DNA of 64,000 nt, from the NCBI RefSeq assembly GCF_900176595.1, contig NZ_LT838813.1, positions 5,474,001 through 5,538,000 on the forward strand, given 5' to 3'. The translations under genes and the position numbers were made by a program. The notes below the pieces were generated by a model that was given only the letters and a program-made list of their open reading frames with translations, did no database searches and was not told the DNA's origin. The stretch comes from Aquiflexum balticum DSM 16537 (GTDB taxonomy: Bacteria; Bacteroidota; Bacteroidia; Cytophagales; Cyclobacteriaceae). Positions 1-7,350 of this stretch are shown here, piece after piece. Each line of letters starts with the position of its first letter. Position 1 is the stretch's first letter.

Positions 1-266
1 AATTCTGGCTGGTCATCCAATACATCCTGAAAGCCACTTGTATTGTACATACTTTTAAAAGTGGTGTCCTGGGTTTTCATATAGGATTGATACTGCCTGG
101 GATAATTCAATCCCCAAACAGAATCCCTGGGTTCAATTCCTTCTATCTGTACTTTGGGTTGATATGCAAATCTCGCCTCAGTTTTCCTGTCCATAATAGA
201 ATAGGCCAGCATGGCCAATAAAAAGACTATTACGGCTGTTAATCCAAAAAGAATCCAATTTTTCAT
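1..266 (-). CDS. nrfA: Cytochrome c nitrite reductase catalytic subunit NrfA (N-terminal part, cut by window edge)
   Basis: Only the first 88 or so codons lie in the window; the gene runs off the left edge. The start is the ATG at 266, shortly downstream of nrfH. The protein opens with an uncleaved signal or anchor (MKNWILFGLTAVIVFLLAM), then a segment resembling the NrfA N-terminus (WGLNYPRQYQSYMKTQD, then a stretch leading to the first haem region). NrfA is a periplasmic pentahaem enzyme that reduces nitrite to ammonium with six electrons, receiving them from NrfH. The order nrfH-nrfA with a 27-base gap is the standard operon. No haem motif is inside the visible part, so the call rests on the N-terminal similarity and the nrfH neighbour. 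Confidence 0.82.
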   Translation of the reverse strand, partial: MKNWILFGLTAVIVFLLAMLAYSIMDRKTEARFAYQPKVQIEGIEPRDSVWGLNYPRQYQSYMKTQDTTFKSMYNTSGFQDVLDDQPE

Positions 267-293
267 GAGTATGTGGTTTTAAGAATGTCCTAA

Positions 294-926
294 TTACTGT
301 TTGCTTTGTTGCATGCTTTCTTTAAGCCATTTGGGAATAATCTCCAGATCGGTTGGGGCATGGGCCCGAATGGGTTCAATTTGATGTCCTACAGAAGCCA
401 GACTCCTTACTTTTCCATGAGGAACTTCCCTGTGGCATTCCCAGCAGATTCGGTCTGTACGATGCGGATGATGGTTTTCTACCAATCCGATCAATTTGGC
501 ATCTGTCACTTGGTCCTCATGGCACCTGATACAATTACTCTGTATGACCTTGATGGAAGGTCCCAAGGCTTTGATAACCTGGGGTTCGGCTCTCATTGTA
601 AAAATAGAGGCATGGTACAAGCCATCTTTGGCTTTGAAAAAATATTTGTTTGCAATATTGTCATGAGGGACGTGGCAGTCATTACAATGGGCTACTTCCC
701 GATGGGAACTGCGTGTCCAAGTGATGTATTGTGGTGTCATGATATGGCAATTCACACATGCCTGTGGATCATCCGACAAATAAGATGCGGCATTGCTTAA
801 GCGTAATAAGTAAATCCCAAGACCAAAAATAGCAGCTACTAAAACAATCGCATAAGGTCTCCAAGCTCTAGGGGGGATTAAGCTGTATAGAAACAATTTT
901 CTTTTGATGGATTGGAATTTACCCAT
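294..926 (-). CDS. nrfH: Cytochrome c nitrite reductase small subunit NrfH (NapC/NirT family)
   Basis: A 210-residue membrane-anchored tetrahaem cytochrome that takes electrons from menaquinol and passes them to NrfA. One N-terminal membrane helix (about residues 24-43) is followed by four CxxCH haem motifs: CVNCH, CNDCH, CIRCH and CWECH. Length and haem count fit the NrfH branch of NapC/NirT. It is followed directly by nrfA on the same strand, so the two form an nrfHA operon for respiratory nitrite ammonification. A TAnnTTTG promoter box lies about 22 bases upstream of the start. Confidence 0.93.
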   Translation of the reverse strand: MGKFQSIKRKLFLYSLIPPRAWRPYAIVLVAAIFGLGIYLLRLSNAASYLSDDPQACVNCHIMTPQYITWTRSSHREVAHCNDCHVPHDNIANKYFFKAKDGLYHASIFTMRAEPQVIKALGPSIKVIQSNCIRCHEDQVTDAKLIGLVENHHPHRTDRICWECHREVPHGKVRSLASVGHQIEPIRAHAPTDLEIIPKWLKESMQQSKQ

Positions 927-947
927 ACGGAGTAATCATTTATAAGA

Positions 948-955
948 CAAATCTA
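948..955 (-). promoter_or_regulatory. Putative -7 promoter box of nrfHA
   Basis: Read on the minus strand this is TAGATTTG, a match to the Bacteroidota -7 consensus TAnnTTTG, 22 bases before the nrfH ATG. The surrounding TAAGATGTAGATTTG resembles the TAAGATGTAAATTTA found upstream of the universal stress gene at 3048-3896, so the two genes may share control. No well-placed -33 TTTG was found. Confidence 0.4.
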
Positions 956-996
956 CATCTTACAAACTAAAGAACCCAGTCGCAGATAATATTAAT

Positions 997-1311
997 TTAT
1001 GATGCTCCTTGAGACAAAATACAAAGGCTGTCCTCAATTGCTTCTACGGATTGGGTAATTTCAACTGGGATTTCAACTTCGTCATATTGGCCAAGTTCCA
1101 CCACCCTTGATTCTTCCTTGTAAATGACCGCTCCTTCCAAAACAGTTAATTTTGATTTAACATGAGCTTTATGTTCAATCAAAATCATCCCTTTCTTAAA
1201 CCCCATCATGAGAACTTTGAAACCTGTTCCATGGTGAAGCGACTTTGCAACGGGACTGTCAGCTGAATTCAGTTCCTCCTTAATTTTCTTTATTGTCATC
1301 TGTTTATTCAT
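997..1311 (-). CDS. Small single-domain cupin protein
   Basis: About 104 residues starting MNKQMTIKKIKEEL. The middle and C-terminal parts look like a cupin-type beta-barrel (a KGMILIEHKAHVKSKLTVLEGAV strand pattern, here described rather than aligned), but no classical full set of metal-binding histidines is obvious. The ATG at 1311 is chosen although the frame stays open to 1410, because the extra N-terminal residues belong to the remnant of a different upstream gene (see 1312-1585). Similar in size to the second small cupin at 4128-4415. The substrate is not predictable; such proteins often bind small anions or sugars. Confidence 0.6.
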   Translation of the reverse strand: MNKQMTIKKIKEELNSADSPVAKSLHHGTGFKVLMMGFKKGMILIEHKAHVKSKLTVLEGAVIYKEESRVVELGQYDEVEIPVEITQSVEAIEDSLCILSQGAS

Positions 1312-1585
1312 TTTAATATTTTCAGTCGAACAGTCTGGGCAATCAGTCACAATACCTTCCAAGAGCGTGACTCCGTCAATGTGGTGTTTCACAAAATCCT
1401 GAAAAAGCATATAGCTGTCTTGATGATTGTTGATATCGATCTGTTTATCTTTTAATTAATGTTCTGATTTTTCAGTCGTATTCCTGTTTTCCCCAGCAAA
1501 CAGGACAAATCCCTTCGACAGAAATCAAGTCCTCTTTGTAATTTTCACTTTTAAAATGTTGAATGACGTTATCAATAATGTTCAT
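1312..1585 (-). pseudogene. Decayed small protein gene with two Cys pairs
   Basis: From the ATG at 1585 the first 37 codons read cleanly (MNIIDNVIQHFKSENYKEDL, then GICPVCWGKQEYD) and then hit TGA. If that TGA is taken as GGA and one A is removed from a following AAAA run, the frame continues as KIRTLIKDKQID, NNHQDSYMLFQDFVKHHID, LLEGIVTDCPDC. The whole resembles a small Bacteroidota protein with CPxCWG and CPxC pairs, probably zinc-binding. A nonsense change plus a 1-base shift makes this a pseudogene, or two nearby sequence errors. The remnant now runs in frame into the downstream cupin. Confidence 0.5.
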
Positions 1586-2006
1586 GATTAAATATTCAGG
1601 ATTTGTTTACCGTCTGTCACAGTGCAAGCATTCATAAAGTTTTTAATTTGGACTTACAGCTTCCATTTACATGCTATTGCAAAACTCAATCTTAATAAAG
1701 ATGGACATCTTTAATGGAATAAGCATTACAGAGATAAAAAAACAATTTATGTTTATCACACATTTTGTGCTGCTTAAAAGAGGTGACCTGACATTTTTAT
1801 CCGGTTTCTTAAGCCAAGTAATTTCTTCCTGGCAATTGCCTTGCTTCGGTCAGACTGCTTCTTGAATTTTAGGCATTTATTCTCTTCTGAAAATTAAAAG
1901 GTACTTCAACACATACCTAAATAGTAAACAACTATTCAATCAGAAAGACTTTATAGGCATTAAAAAAAAATCCTTGTAAATAAAAAAGAATTTTAATGGA
2001 CTAAGG
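1586..2006. other. Intergenic stretch with no convincing gene
   Basis: About 420 bases between the decayed small gene and the DinB-like gene. No ORF with recognisable protein character was found on either strand. It holds an imperfect palindrome-like TTATCACACATTTTGTG near 1755, similar to half of the palindrome upstream of the universal stress gene, so it may carry a regulator site. Confidence 0.4.
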
Positions 2007-2714
2007 TTAAATGCGGTCAGGTTCACCTTTCAGAAGTTTAAGGTATACGGACATTTGCCCGCGGTGATACACCTCATGTTCTATCAACCTGTCCATCACA
2101 AACCACCAAAGACTTGAATCTTCCCCATTTTCATCTGTGACAATTTCAGAAAATTCCGATTCATCCAGGTTTTCAAGTATTGCTTCTCTTTTTGATTGCA
2201 GTCCTTGAAGTTTATTTATCAGTTTGGTGAAAGATCCACTGTCAACGTTTAAGTGGGGGCTATCAGTCCCCAAAACCCAAGTATACTTTTTCTCCTGCTT
2301 TTCCATCATATTCAGAAAGAGTTCATCAACATAAACGAGGTGGGCCGCAATATCCCCAAAACTCATGCTGTTACTGTTCAGCCTCCAATTGATAAATCCC
2401 GAGGGTATTTGTTGGAATCTATTTAAGGTCCTTTCCCTTACATCCCTGGAAAGTTTTGAAATTTGGGATTTCAATCCTAAAGAAGATGTTTTCTTGAAAT
2501 CAGGAGATTTTTTATGCTCCTCAATATGATGTAAAAGAAGTTGCTGCAGACTCTCAAGATAGTTTTGAAGTGAATTTTCATCTATTTGACTTCCATTTTC
2601 AATCGGAATAGTAATTGGGTTTTCGTCCAGAAAACAGTACAGTTCAGGATAATGACTTTCAATTAACAAAGTGGTTTTTGTTATTTCATCAATTAATTTA
2701 TGTAAATCTTTCAT
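2007..2714 (-). CDS. DinB-like metal-binding protein with an added N-terminal domain
   Basis: 235 residues. The C-terminal part (about 95-230) has the DinB/YfiT four-helix bundle pattern with the probable metal triad H125 (DIAAHLVYVDELF), H213 and H217 (EHEVYHRGQM). DinB-type proteins include thiol-dependent transferases, for example with bacillithiol or glutathione, and many of unknown function. Residues 1-75 form a separate acidic helical unit (ESHYPELYCFLDENP, then YLESLQQLLLHHIEEHK) that I associate with small stand-alone Bacteroidota proteins, so this may be a fusion. It sits between redox and stress genes and just downstream of a small membrane protein gene. The exact reaction cannot be inferred. 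Confidence 0.65.
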   Translation of the reverse strand: MKDLHKLIDEITKTTLLIESHYPELYCFLDENPITIPIENGSQIDENSLQNYLESLQQLLLHHIEEHKKSPDFKKTSSLGLKSQISKLSRDVRERTLNRFQQIPSGFINWRLNSNSMSFGDIAAHLVYVDELFLNMMEKQEKKYTWVLGTDSPHLNVDSGSFTKLINKLQGLQSKREAILENLDESEFSEIVTDENGEDSSLWWFVMDRLIEHEVYHRGQMSVYLKLLKGEPDRI

Positions 2715-2724
2715 ATGTCTTTTT

Positions 2725-3012
2725 TTAGAAGTTTGGACATATTATGGGCACGATCACGAATAAGTGAATAAAGAAAAGCAGAACATAAACCATACCCATG
2801 ACCAATGGATATGAGATCATTTTACTTTTTGTAGTAGGAGTCAATAAGTGGGCGAAAAGACCATGTACACCGGCCATAAATAAAAAGAAAGGCAATATTG
2901 AAAAGATTTTCAGGAACTCTTTGTCAAAATTTTCGACTGCTATACCGTAAAAGTAAACCCCGATCAAAATTGAGAATATCAATAATCCCAGGTAAATTCT
3001 TCTTGCTATCAT
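2725..3012 (-). CDS. Small membrane protein, function unknown
   Basis: 95 residues with three predicted membrane helices (about 7-25, 34-55 and 69-90) and no recognised motif. It ends 10 bases before the DinB-like gene and starts 35 bases after the universal stress gene, all on the same strand, suggesting co-transcription of usp, this gene and the DinB-like gene. I do not recognise a family. Confidence 0.55.
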   Translation of the reverse strand: MIARRIYLGLLIFSILIGVYFYGIAVENFDKEFLKIFSILPFFLFMAGVHGLFAHLLTPTTKSKMISYPLVMGMVYVLLFFIHLFVIVPIICPNF

Positions 3013-3047
3013 GATTTCTATCGTTTAATTGGCTGTTTTTAAATCCT

Positions 3048-3896
3048 TTATTTGATATGGTGTTGGTTAAAACTCAAAAGAGGTATCCTCGTTCTGAATT
3101 CCATTTTCTTGACCAGGTCTTTATGAAACAAATGGTCAATTATGCCATGCCTCTCTTTTTCCAGCATGACGAGCAGATCAAAATTATTTTTGGATAAAAT
3201 TGATTCAAGGCCCTCAGCGATTGATGAAGAAAGATGATGAATCAATTCAATATTTTTATTCAAATTTCTATCCTTAAGCAATTCTTTAAACCACTCGATT
3301 TTTTTGGCTTCGAAATTGGCATCGTGGTTACTTATATGAACTACCCTAATAAGCGGCTGGAAGGGTTCCAGAATATGGATTAATTGTTCCAAGGCTTTGA
3401 TATCTTCTTCATACAGATCACTTGCATAGAGTATTCTTTCAAATTCCATGGATGAAATATTTTCTGGTATGGCCAATACAGGAACAGGCGATTTGGAAAG
3501 AAGGGATTTGGTTGAACTTCCCACAATAATTTCCCGGGCCTTGCTACCTCCTTTAGTTCCGATGACGAGGATGTCAGGATTGACATCATGAATACAGGAA
3601 AGGACTCCATCTACCACAGATGGATTTTCAATGACATGGTAAATGACTTTTAGTCCTTCAACCGAATCTGATGAATATTGAACGAAGAGCTCATTTAATT
3701 TTTTTTCAGATTCTCTGATTGCCTGTCTTTCCATTTCGAGAGGTTCCTCCGTGTAAGGATAATCCCATGAAGTCGGAATGTCAAAAACATGTAACAAGTG
3801 GATTTCTGCATGGTGCTTTTTGGCCAGCTTTAGAGCAATGGGCAAAGCCTGTTCTGCATTTTTGGAAAAATCGGTAGTATATAGGATCTTTTTCAT
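3048..3896 (-). CDS. Tandem-domain universal stress protein (UspA family)
   Basis: 282 residues made of two Usp domains (about 1-145 and 150-280). Domain 1 starts KKILYTTDFSKNAEQALPIA and carries the ATP-binding pattern G-2x-G-9x-G-S (GTKGGSKAREIIVGSST), so it probably binds ATP. Domain 2 starts FERILYASDL but its C-terminal part lacks the glycine motif, a common arrangement. Universal stress proteins help survival under starvation, oxygen limitation and redox stress. The upstream region has a TAAATTTA -7-like box and a TTRTCACA palindrome suggestive of Crp/Fnr-type control. Confidence 0.88.
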   Translation of the reverse strand: MKKILYTTDFSKNAEQALPIALKLAKKHHAEIHLLHVFDIPTSWDYPYTEEPLEMERQAIRESEKKLNELFVQYSSDSVEGLKVIYHVIENPSVVDGVLSCIHDVNPDILVIGTKGGSKAREIIVGSSTKSLLSKSPVPVLAIPENISSMEFERILYASDLYEEDIKALEQLIHILEPFQPLIRVVHISNHDANFEAKKIEWFKELLKDRNLNKNIELIHHLSSSIAEGLESILSKNNFDLLVMLEKERHGIIDHLFHKDLVKKMEFRTRIPLLSFNQHHIK

Positions 3897-3926
3897 CTTT
3901 TTGGTCCTTTAAGGATTTGTTGATAA

Positions 3927-3964
3927 CTAAATTTACATCTTATCACACTGTTTTTTTGTGACAA
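3927..3964 (-). promoter_or_regulatory. Putative usp promoter with a TTRTCACA/TGTGAYAA palindrome
   Basis: On the minus strand an everted repeat TTGTCACA - 9 bases - TGTGATAA (3940-3964) is followed directly by TAAGATGTAAATTTA (3927-3942), whose TAAATTTA resembles the TAnnTTTG -7 box and whose context matches the nrfH promoter. The arms match at 7 of 8 positions. A Crp/Fnr-family activator is a guess; the spacing is not that of a classical site. Confidence 0.35.
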
Positions 3965-4127
3965 TTATCATCTAACAGGCTGATTTTTATATAATAAAAT
4001 AAAATTTCAAAAAAGGATCTTTTACTTTATATACCCAACAAGACCTTTTGAATTTTCATGAAGAATTCAATGGAACTTTTTTTATTAGAACTCCTCTGAA
4101 TGGGGTTTTGCTATCCTTTCCAATTAA

Positions 4128-4415
4128 TCACTTAACAAGGATCAGGCTGCTTTTGGAATGTGCCTTGATCCAATGTTTGACCATGGGTTCAATGTTCACA
4201 TATTCACCTGTAGTGAGGGTAAGCTTAAGTCCTTTTTCATTTTCGAATACAGCTTCGCCTGATAGGCTGATCAATAAGGCAGGCACTTTTGAAATATGTT
4301 CTTTCAATTGCTCACCCTCCTGAATTTGGAGAGAGGTGACATTGCCTTCTGTGGTCTTGAATAGCAGTGCTGTTGAGACTTCTTTTGCTTCAGGATGTAA
4401 ATCTTTGATATTCAT
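4128..4415 (-). CDS. Small cupin-domain protein
   Basis: 95 residues beginning MNIKDLHPEAKEVSTALLF. The pattern of alternating strands with LKEHISKVPALLISLSGEAVF and a C-terminal EPMVKHWIKAHSKSSLILV is that of a single cupin barrel; H36 and the two later histidines (KHWIKAH) could bind a metal. Its start overlaps the stop of the upstream membrane protein gene by four bases, so the three genes 5241-4128 are an operon. The role is unknown; the combination with two small membrane proteins suggests a stress or redox accessory function. Confidence 0.65.
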   Translation of the reverse strand: MNIKDLHPEAKEVSTALLFKTTEGNVTSLQIQEGEQLKEHISKVPALLISLSGEAVFENEKGLKLTLTTGEYVNIEPMVKHWIKAHSKSSLILVK

Positions 4416-4804
4416 TTTTTTGGATTTTTATTTATTGTGAAATAAGCAAATAACGCAAAGGCAAAAGTCATCACGATTCTGAAAACCATGGCTCCTAACG
4501 TTTTTGTCTCATAAATCCCTCCTGATTGGATGTGGAAAAGTAAACCGATAAATGCCACTGTTAAAATCAGAATGGATACGGCTAGGGTTTTATAGGTCCA
4601 TGTTTTTGAAGTCATGATGCCATAAACAGCAATCAGGTATAGAAAACTGCTCAGGAAATTTGCCCATACTACAAACAAGACATAGTTCCCCTCCTTTTCT
4701 CTGATCTCAAACAAATCAAAAATCACCGAGCTGCTAAGAAACAATGTCAACAAGCCAAAGCCCGTTAATACGGCTATCACCAGATATAGCGAAAACTTTT
4801 TCAT
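4412..4804 (-). CDS. Small four-helix membrane protein, function unknown
   Basis: 130 residues starting MKKFSLYLVIAVLTGFGLL. Four hydrophobic helices are visible (about 5-28, 42-62, 68-90, 103-123). The start at 4804 is chosen because its ATG overlaps the TGA of the upstream gene as ATGA; the frame stays open further upstream, but that part overlaps the neighbour and is not hydrophobic. No family recognised. It lies in the middle of a three-gene operon with a membrane protein and a cupin. Confidence 0.6.
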   Translation of the reverse strand: MKKFSLYLVIAVLTGFGLLTLFLSSSVIFDLFEIREKEGNYVLFVVWANFLSSFLYLIAVYGIMTSKTWTYKTLAVSILILTVAFIGLLFHIQSGGIYETKTLGAMVFRIVMTFAFALFAYFTINKNPKK

Positions 4805-5241
4805 TTGAGAAAAAGGTCCTTCATTTTCAGAAAAGAAATTCCAAGCCAAACCACTGACACAGTCATCGCAATGGCCCCAATTAAAACCAACAGGGGCGGA
4901 AATCCAAGATAGACTTCCGCCAGAATTCCGATAGGCATCAAAAGACCTATCAAAGCCAACCACGAAATGATTTTTACACTGGGAAGTTTATCTCCAAACC
5001 GCAGCAACAAATAGCCTATAAGAATATTTAGGAAAGCAAAGAGATTGCCATGGACATGGGCAAGCCTGACTTCAAAATGTTTTCCTATACTGTATGAGTT
5101 CGCCCATTCTTCTTTGCCCGGAGCAAAGTCACGAAGATAAATCAAAAGGAAACCATAGGCCATAAAAAAACCCATTGTCAAAAAGCCAATTGCGATATTG
5201 TTTTTACCATTCATAAGATTTTTATAATCACTGGAGATCAT
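4801..5241 (-). CDS. Membrane protein with HVHGN motif, haem-copper-oxidase-I-like fragment
   Basis: 146 residues with four membrane helices. The second helix begins EVRLAHVHGNLFAFLNILIGYLL; this His-x-His-Gly-Asn pattern resembles segments of the haem-copper oxidase subunit I superfamily and of short membrane proteins found near nitrogen-oxide genes, but only four helices are present against twelve in a full subunit. First gene of the 5241-4128 operon, divergent from the tetR gene at 5423. Haem binding is possible but unproven. Confidence 0.55.
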   Translation of the reverse strand: MISSDYKNLMNGKNNIAIGFLTMGFFMAYGFLLIYLRDFAPGKEEWANSYSIGKHFEVRLAHVHGNLFAFLNILIGYLLLRFGDKLPSVKIISWLALIGLLMPIGILAEVYLGFPPLLVLIGAIAMTVSVVWLGISFLKMKDLFLK

Positions 5242-5370
5242 ACCATAATAATAAGGATTCTGAAACTTTTAAATTATGATAAAGGTCATCCTTTACCAGT
5301 ATCTTTTATGGATAGCCTGTTGAGTGTATTTTCCGGTGATAAATATTCCATGAAAATTTTCTCCTGAAAT

Positions 5371-5410
5371 TTTGAGTTTGAAAATAAACACTTATATTTG
5401 TAAGTAAATA
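5371..5410 (+). promoter_or_regulatory. Putative tetR/RND promoter with overlapping operator
   Basis: TATATTTG at 5393-5400 matches the -7 consensus TAnnTTTG and lies 23 bases before the tetR ATG; TTTG copies at 5371-5374 and 5377-5380 could act as the -33 box (18 or 12 bases away). An imperfect palindrome TATTT-6-AAATA (5395-5410) overlaps the -7 box and would be a natural site for autorepression by the TetR protein. Eye-based call only. Confidence 0.4.
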
Positions 5411-5422
5411 CTAACTAACATA

Positions 5423-6004
5423 ATGGAAATCTCCGAAAGACAACTTGAAATTATTGAAACTGCGGGAAGAATACTGAGCGTTTCCGGTTTGAGCGGACTC
5501 ACTACCAAAAATCTCGCTAAGGAAATCGGCTTTTCAGAAGCAGCACTTTATAGGCATTTTCCCAGTAAAGAAGATATCATTCTGGGTTTGTTGGATTACT
5601 TACGAACCAATATGGATGAACGTCTGGAAAAAGTTTTCATTCCTCATGCGGATCCAAAAGAAAATCTTATCGCTCTTTTTGAAAGTCAGTTCAGCTTTTT
5701 TTCCAAAAATCCTCATTATGTGGTGGCAGTATTTTCTGACGGTTTAATGGAAGGATCTGATAAAATCAATCAGGCCATCTTGCAACTGATGCAGGTCAAA
5801 ATGAAATACCTGATGCCCATCGTAATGCAGGGACAGCAAAAAGGTACATTTACCCAGGCTATCACAAATGAAGAATTGGTCCATATCATCATGGGCTCCT
5901 TCCGCCTGCAAATGTTTAAATGGAAAATTTCAAACTTCAAATTTGACATCAATAGACAGGGCAGAAATATGCTCGAAGCATTGTTGACTTTGATTAAACA
6001 GTAA
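5423..6004 (+). CDS. TetR/AcrR family transcriptional regulator
   Basis: 193 residues with an N-terminal TetR helix-turn-helix (about 10-55: LSGLTTKNLAKEIGFSEAAL, then YRHFPSKEDII) and a variable ligand-binding C-terminal half rich in helices. It stands 16 bases upstream of a TolC-like gene and heads a four-gene RND efflux operon, so it most likely represses this pump and itself until an inducer binds. The inducer cannot be told from sequence. Confidence 0.92.
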   Translation: MEISERQLEIIETAGRILSVSGLSGLTTKNLAKEIGFSEAALYRHFPSKEDIILGLLDYLRTNMDERLEKVFIPHADPKENLIALFESQFSFFSKNPHYVVAVFSDGLMEGSDKINQAILQLMQVKMKYLMPIVMQGQQKGTFTQAITNEELVHIIMGSFRLQMFKWKISNFKFDINRQGRNMLEALLTLIKQ

Positions 6005-6020
6005 AAAAATTTCTAAAATA

Positions 6021-7343
6021 ATGTTAGTAAATACTCACATACATAAATTAATATTGGTACTGCTCCTGATCATCAGCACTCAAGCAAAGGCTCAGGTCAA
6101 AGAATGGTCTTTGGAAGCATGTATAGATACTGCATTGGTGCAGAACAAGAACGTACTGATTGCAAAAAACCAAGGGGAAATTGCCCAGCTTAAAAATCAG
6201 GAAGCAAAATCCCAACTGCTGCCAAAGGTTTTTCTTCAAGGAGACTACCGGTACTTTACAGAACTCCCCTACCAATTGATGCCGCAATCTGCTTTCGGTG
6301 GGCCTGAAGGAGTGTTCAAAGAAATCCAATTTGGTGTTCCTCATAATATCAGTGCCAATCTGACCTTTAAAATGCCCCTCTATGACCCACAAGTAATGGG
6401 AAGCATCAAGGCATCGGCAGCTTATCAGGAACTTACTTTTTTACAGGAAGCCAAAACCAAAGAACAGGTATATCTGGAAGTCTCGAATCTGTATTATAAT
6501 GCCCAGATATTGAAAAACAAACTGGCATTTATCAGAGAAAATCTCTCCAATAGCCAAAAATTGCAGAAAAATATACGTCTGCTTTTCGAACAGACTTTAG
6601 CACAGCGGACTGATTTGGACAAAGTACTTTTACAAAATCAACAACTTGAAAGTGCCGCAATTCAAGTAGAAAGTCAGTATGAAACTGTTTTGAGAGCACT
6701 GAAATTTGTTATGGGACTTCCTTTGGATACTGAAATGGAAATTCCTTTGGAGATCCATTTGAAAGAAACAGAAGAATGGACAACCCAAAAAACCTTGGAC
6801 GAAATGATCCAAGAGAAAAAGCACCTGGTCAGTCTCCTGGAACTCTCAACCCTAAAAAACAGCAGAATCCCTAATCTCGCTCTATATGGCAATTATGGAC
6901 AGACAGGTTTTGGTTTTACAGGAAATCCGGAATCTTTTCTGAATTTCTTTCCCGTAAGCTTTGTGGGAGTTCAATTGAGCGTACCGCTTTTCAATGGAAC
7001 TGTCACTCATAAGAAAATCAATCAGAAAAAGATTGAACTACAAAACGACCAATTACAACAGGAGTTGATTGCCCAACAAACGGATATGCTGCACCAAAAT
7101 GCCTTACTCCAAATCCAAGTAGCTAAAAACCAATTACAGACCAGTCAGCAACAAATCCTTTTGGCCGAATCAGTTTACCAAAGAACGCTGCTACAACAGC
7201 AGGAAGGTTTGGTAAGTCTTTCCGAAGTGTTATTGGCTGATAATGCATTGAGGGACGCCCAGCAAGACTATATCAATACCATGGTCGAATACCTCAAAGC
7301 AAATCTTGACATCAAAAAAACCAGTGGAAACCTTTTGAATTGA
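6021..7343 (+). CDS. TolC-like outer membrane efflux protein
   Basis: 440 residues with a signal peptide (LILVLLLIISTQAKAQ) followed by WSLEACIDTALVQNKNVLIA, a typical start of the outer membrane efflux protein (OEP) fold, and long Gln/Leu-rich helices forming the periplasmic coiled-coil barrel. It is the outer membrane channel of the tripartite pump with the adaptor (7351) and RND transporter (8411), 7 bases upstream of the adaptor gene. The repeated OEP halves are visible (about 30-225 and 245-430). Confidence 0.92.
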   Translation: MLVNTHIHKLILVLLLIISTQAKAQVKEWSLEACIDTALVQNKNVLIAKNQGEIAQLKNQEAKSQLLPKVFLQGDYRYFTELPYQLMPQSAFGGPEGVFKEIQFGVPHNISANLTFKMPLYDPQVMGSIKASAAYQELTFLQEAKTKEQVYLEVSNLYYNAQILKNKLAFIRENLSNSQKLQKNIRLLFEQTLAQRTDLDKVLLQNQQLESAAIQVESQYETVLRALKFVMGLPLDTEMEIPLEIHLKETEEWTTQKTLDEMIQEKKHLVSLLELSTLKNSRIPNLALYGNYGQTGFGFTGNPESFLNFFPVSFVGVQLSVPLFNGTVTHKKINQKKIELQNDQLQQELIAQQTDMLHQNALLQIQVAKNQLQTSQQQILLAESVYQRTLLQQQEGLVSLSEVLLADNALRDAQQDYINTMVEYLKANLDIKKTSGNLLN

Positions 7344-7350
7344 TATTAAA

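Noticed and set aside
306-800. 164-codon plus-strand ORF over nrfH
   Set aside because: Antisense shadow of nrfH, which has four haem motifs.
1671-1865. 64-codon ORF in the 1586-2006 gap
   Set aside because: No family likeness, weak start and many rare residues; looks like chance.
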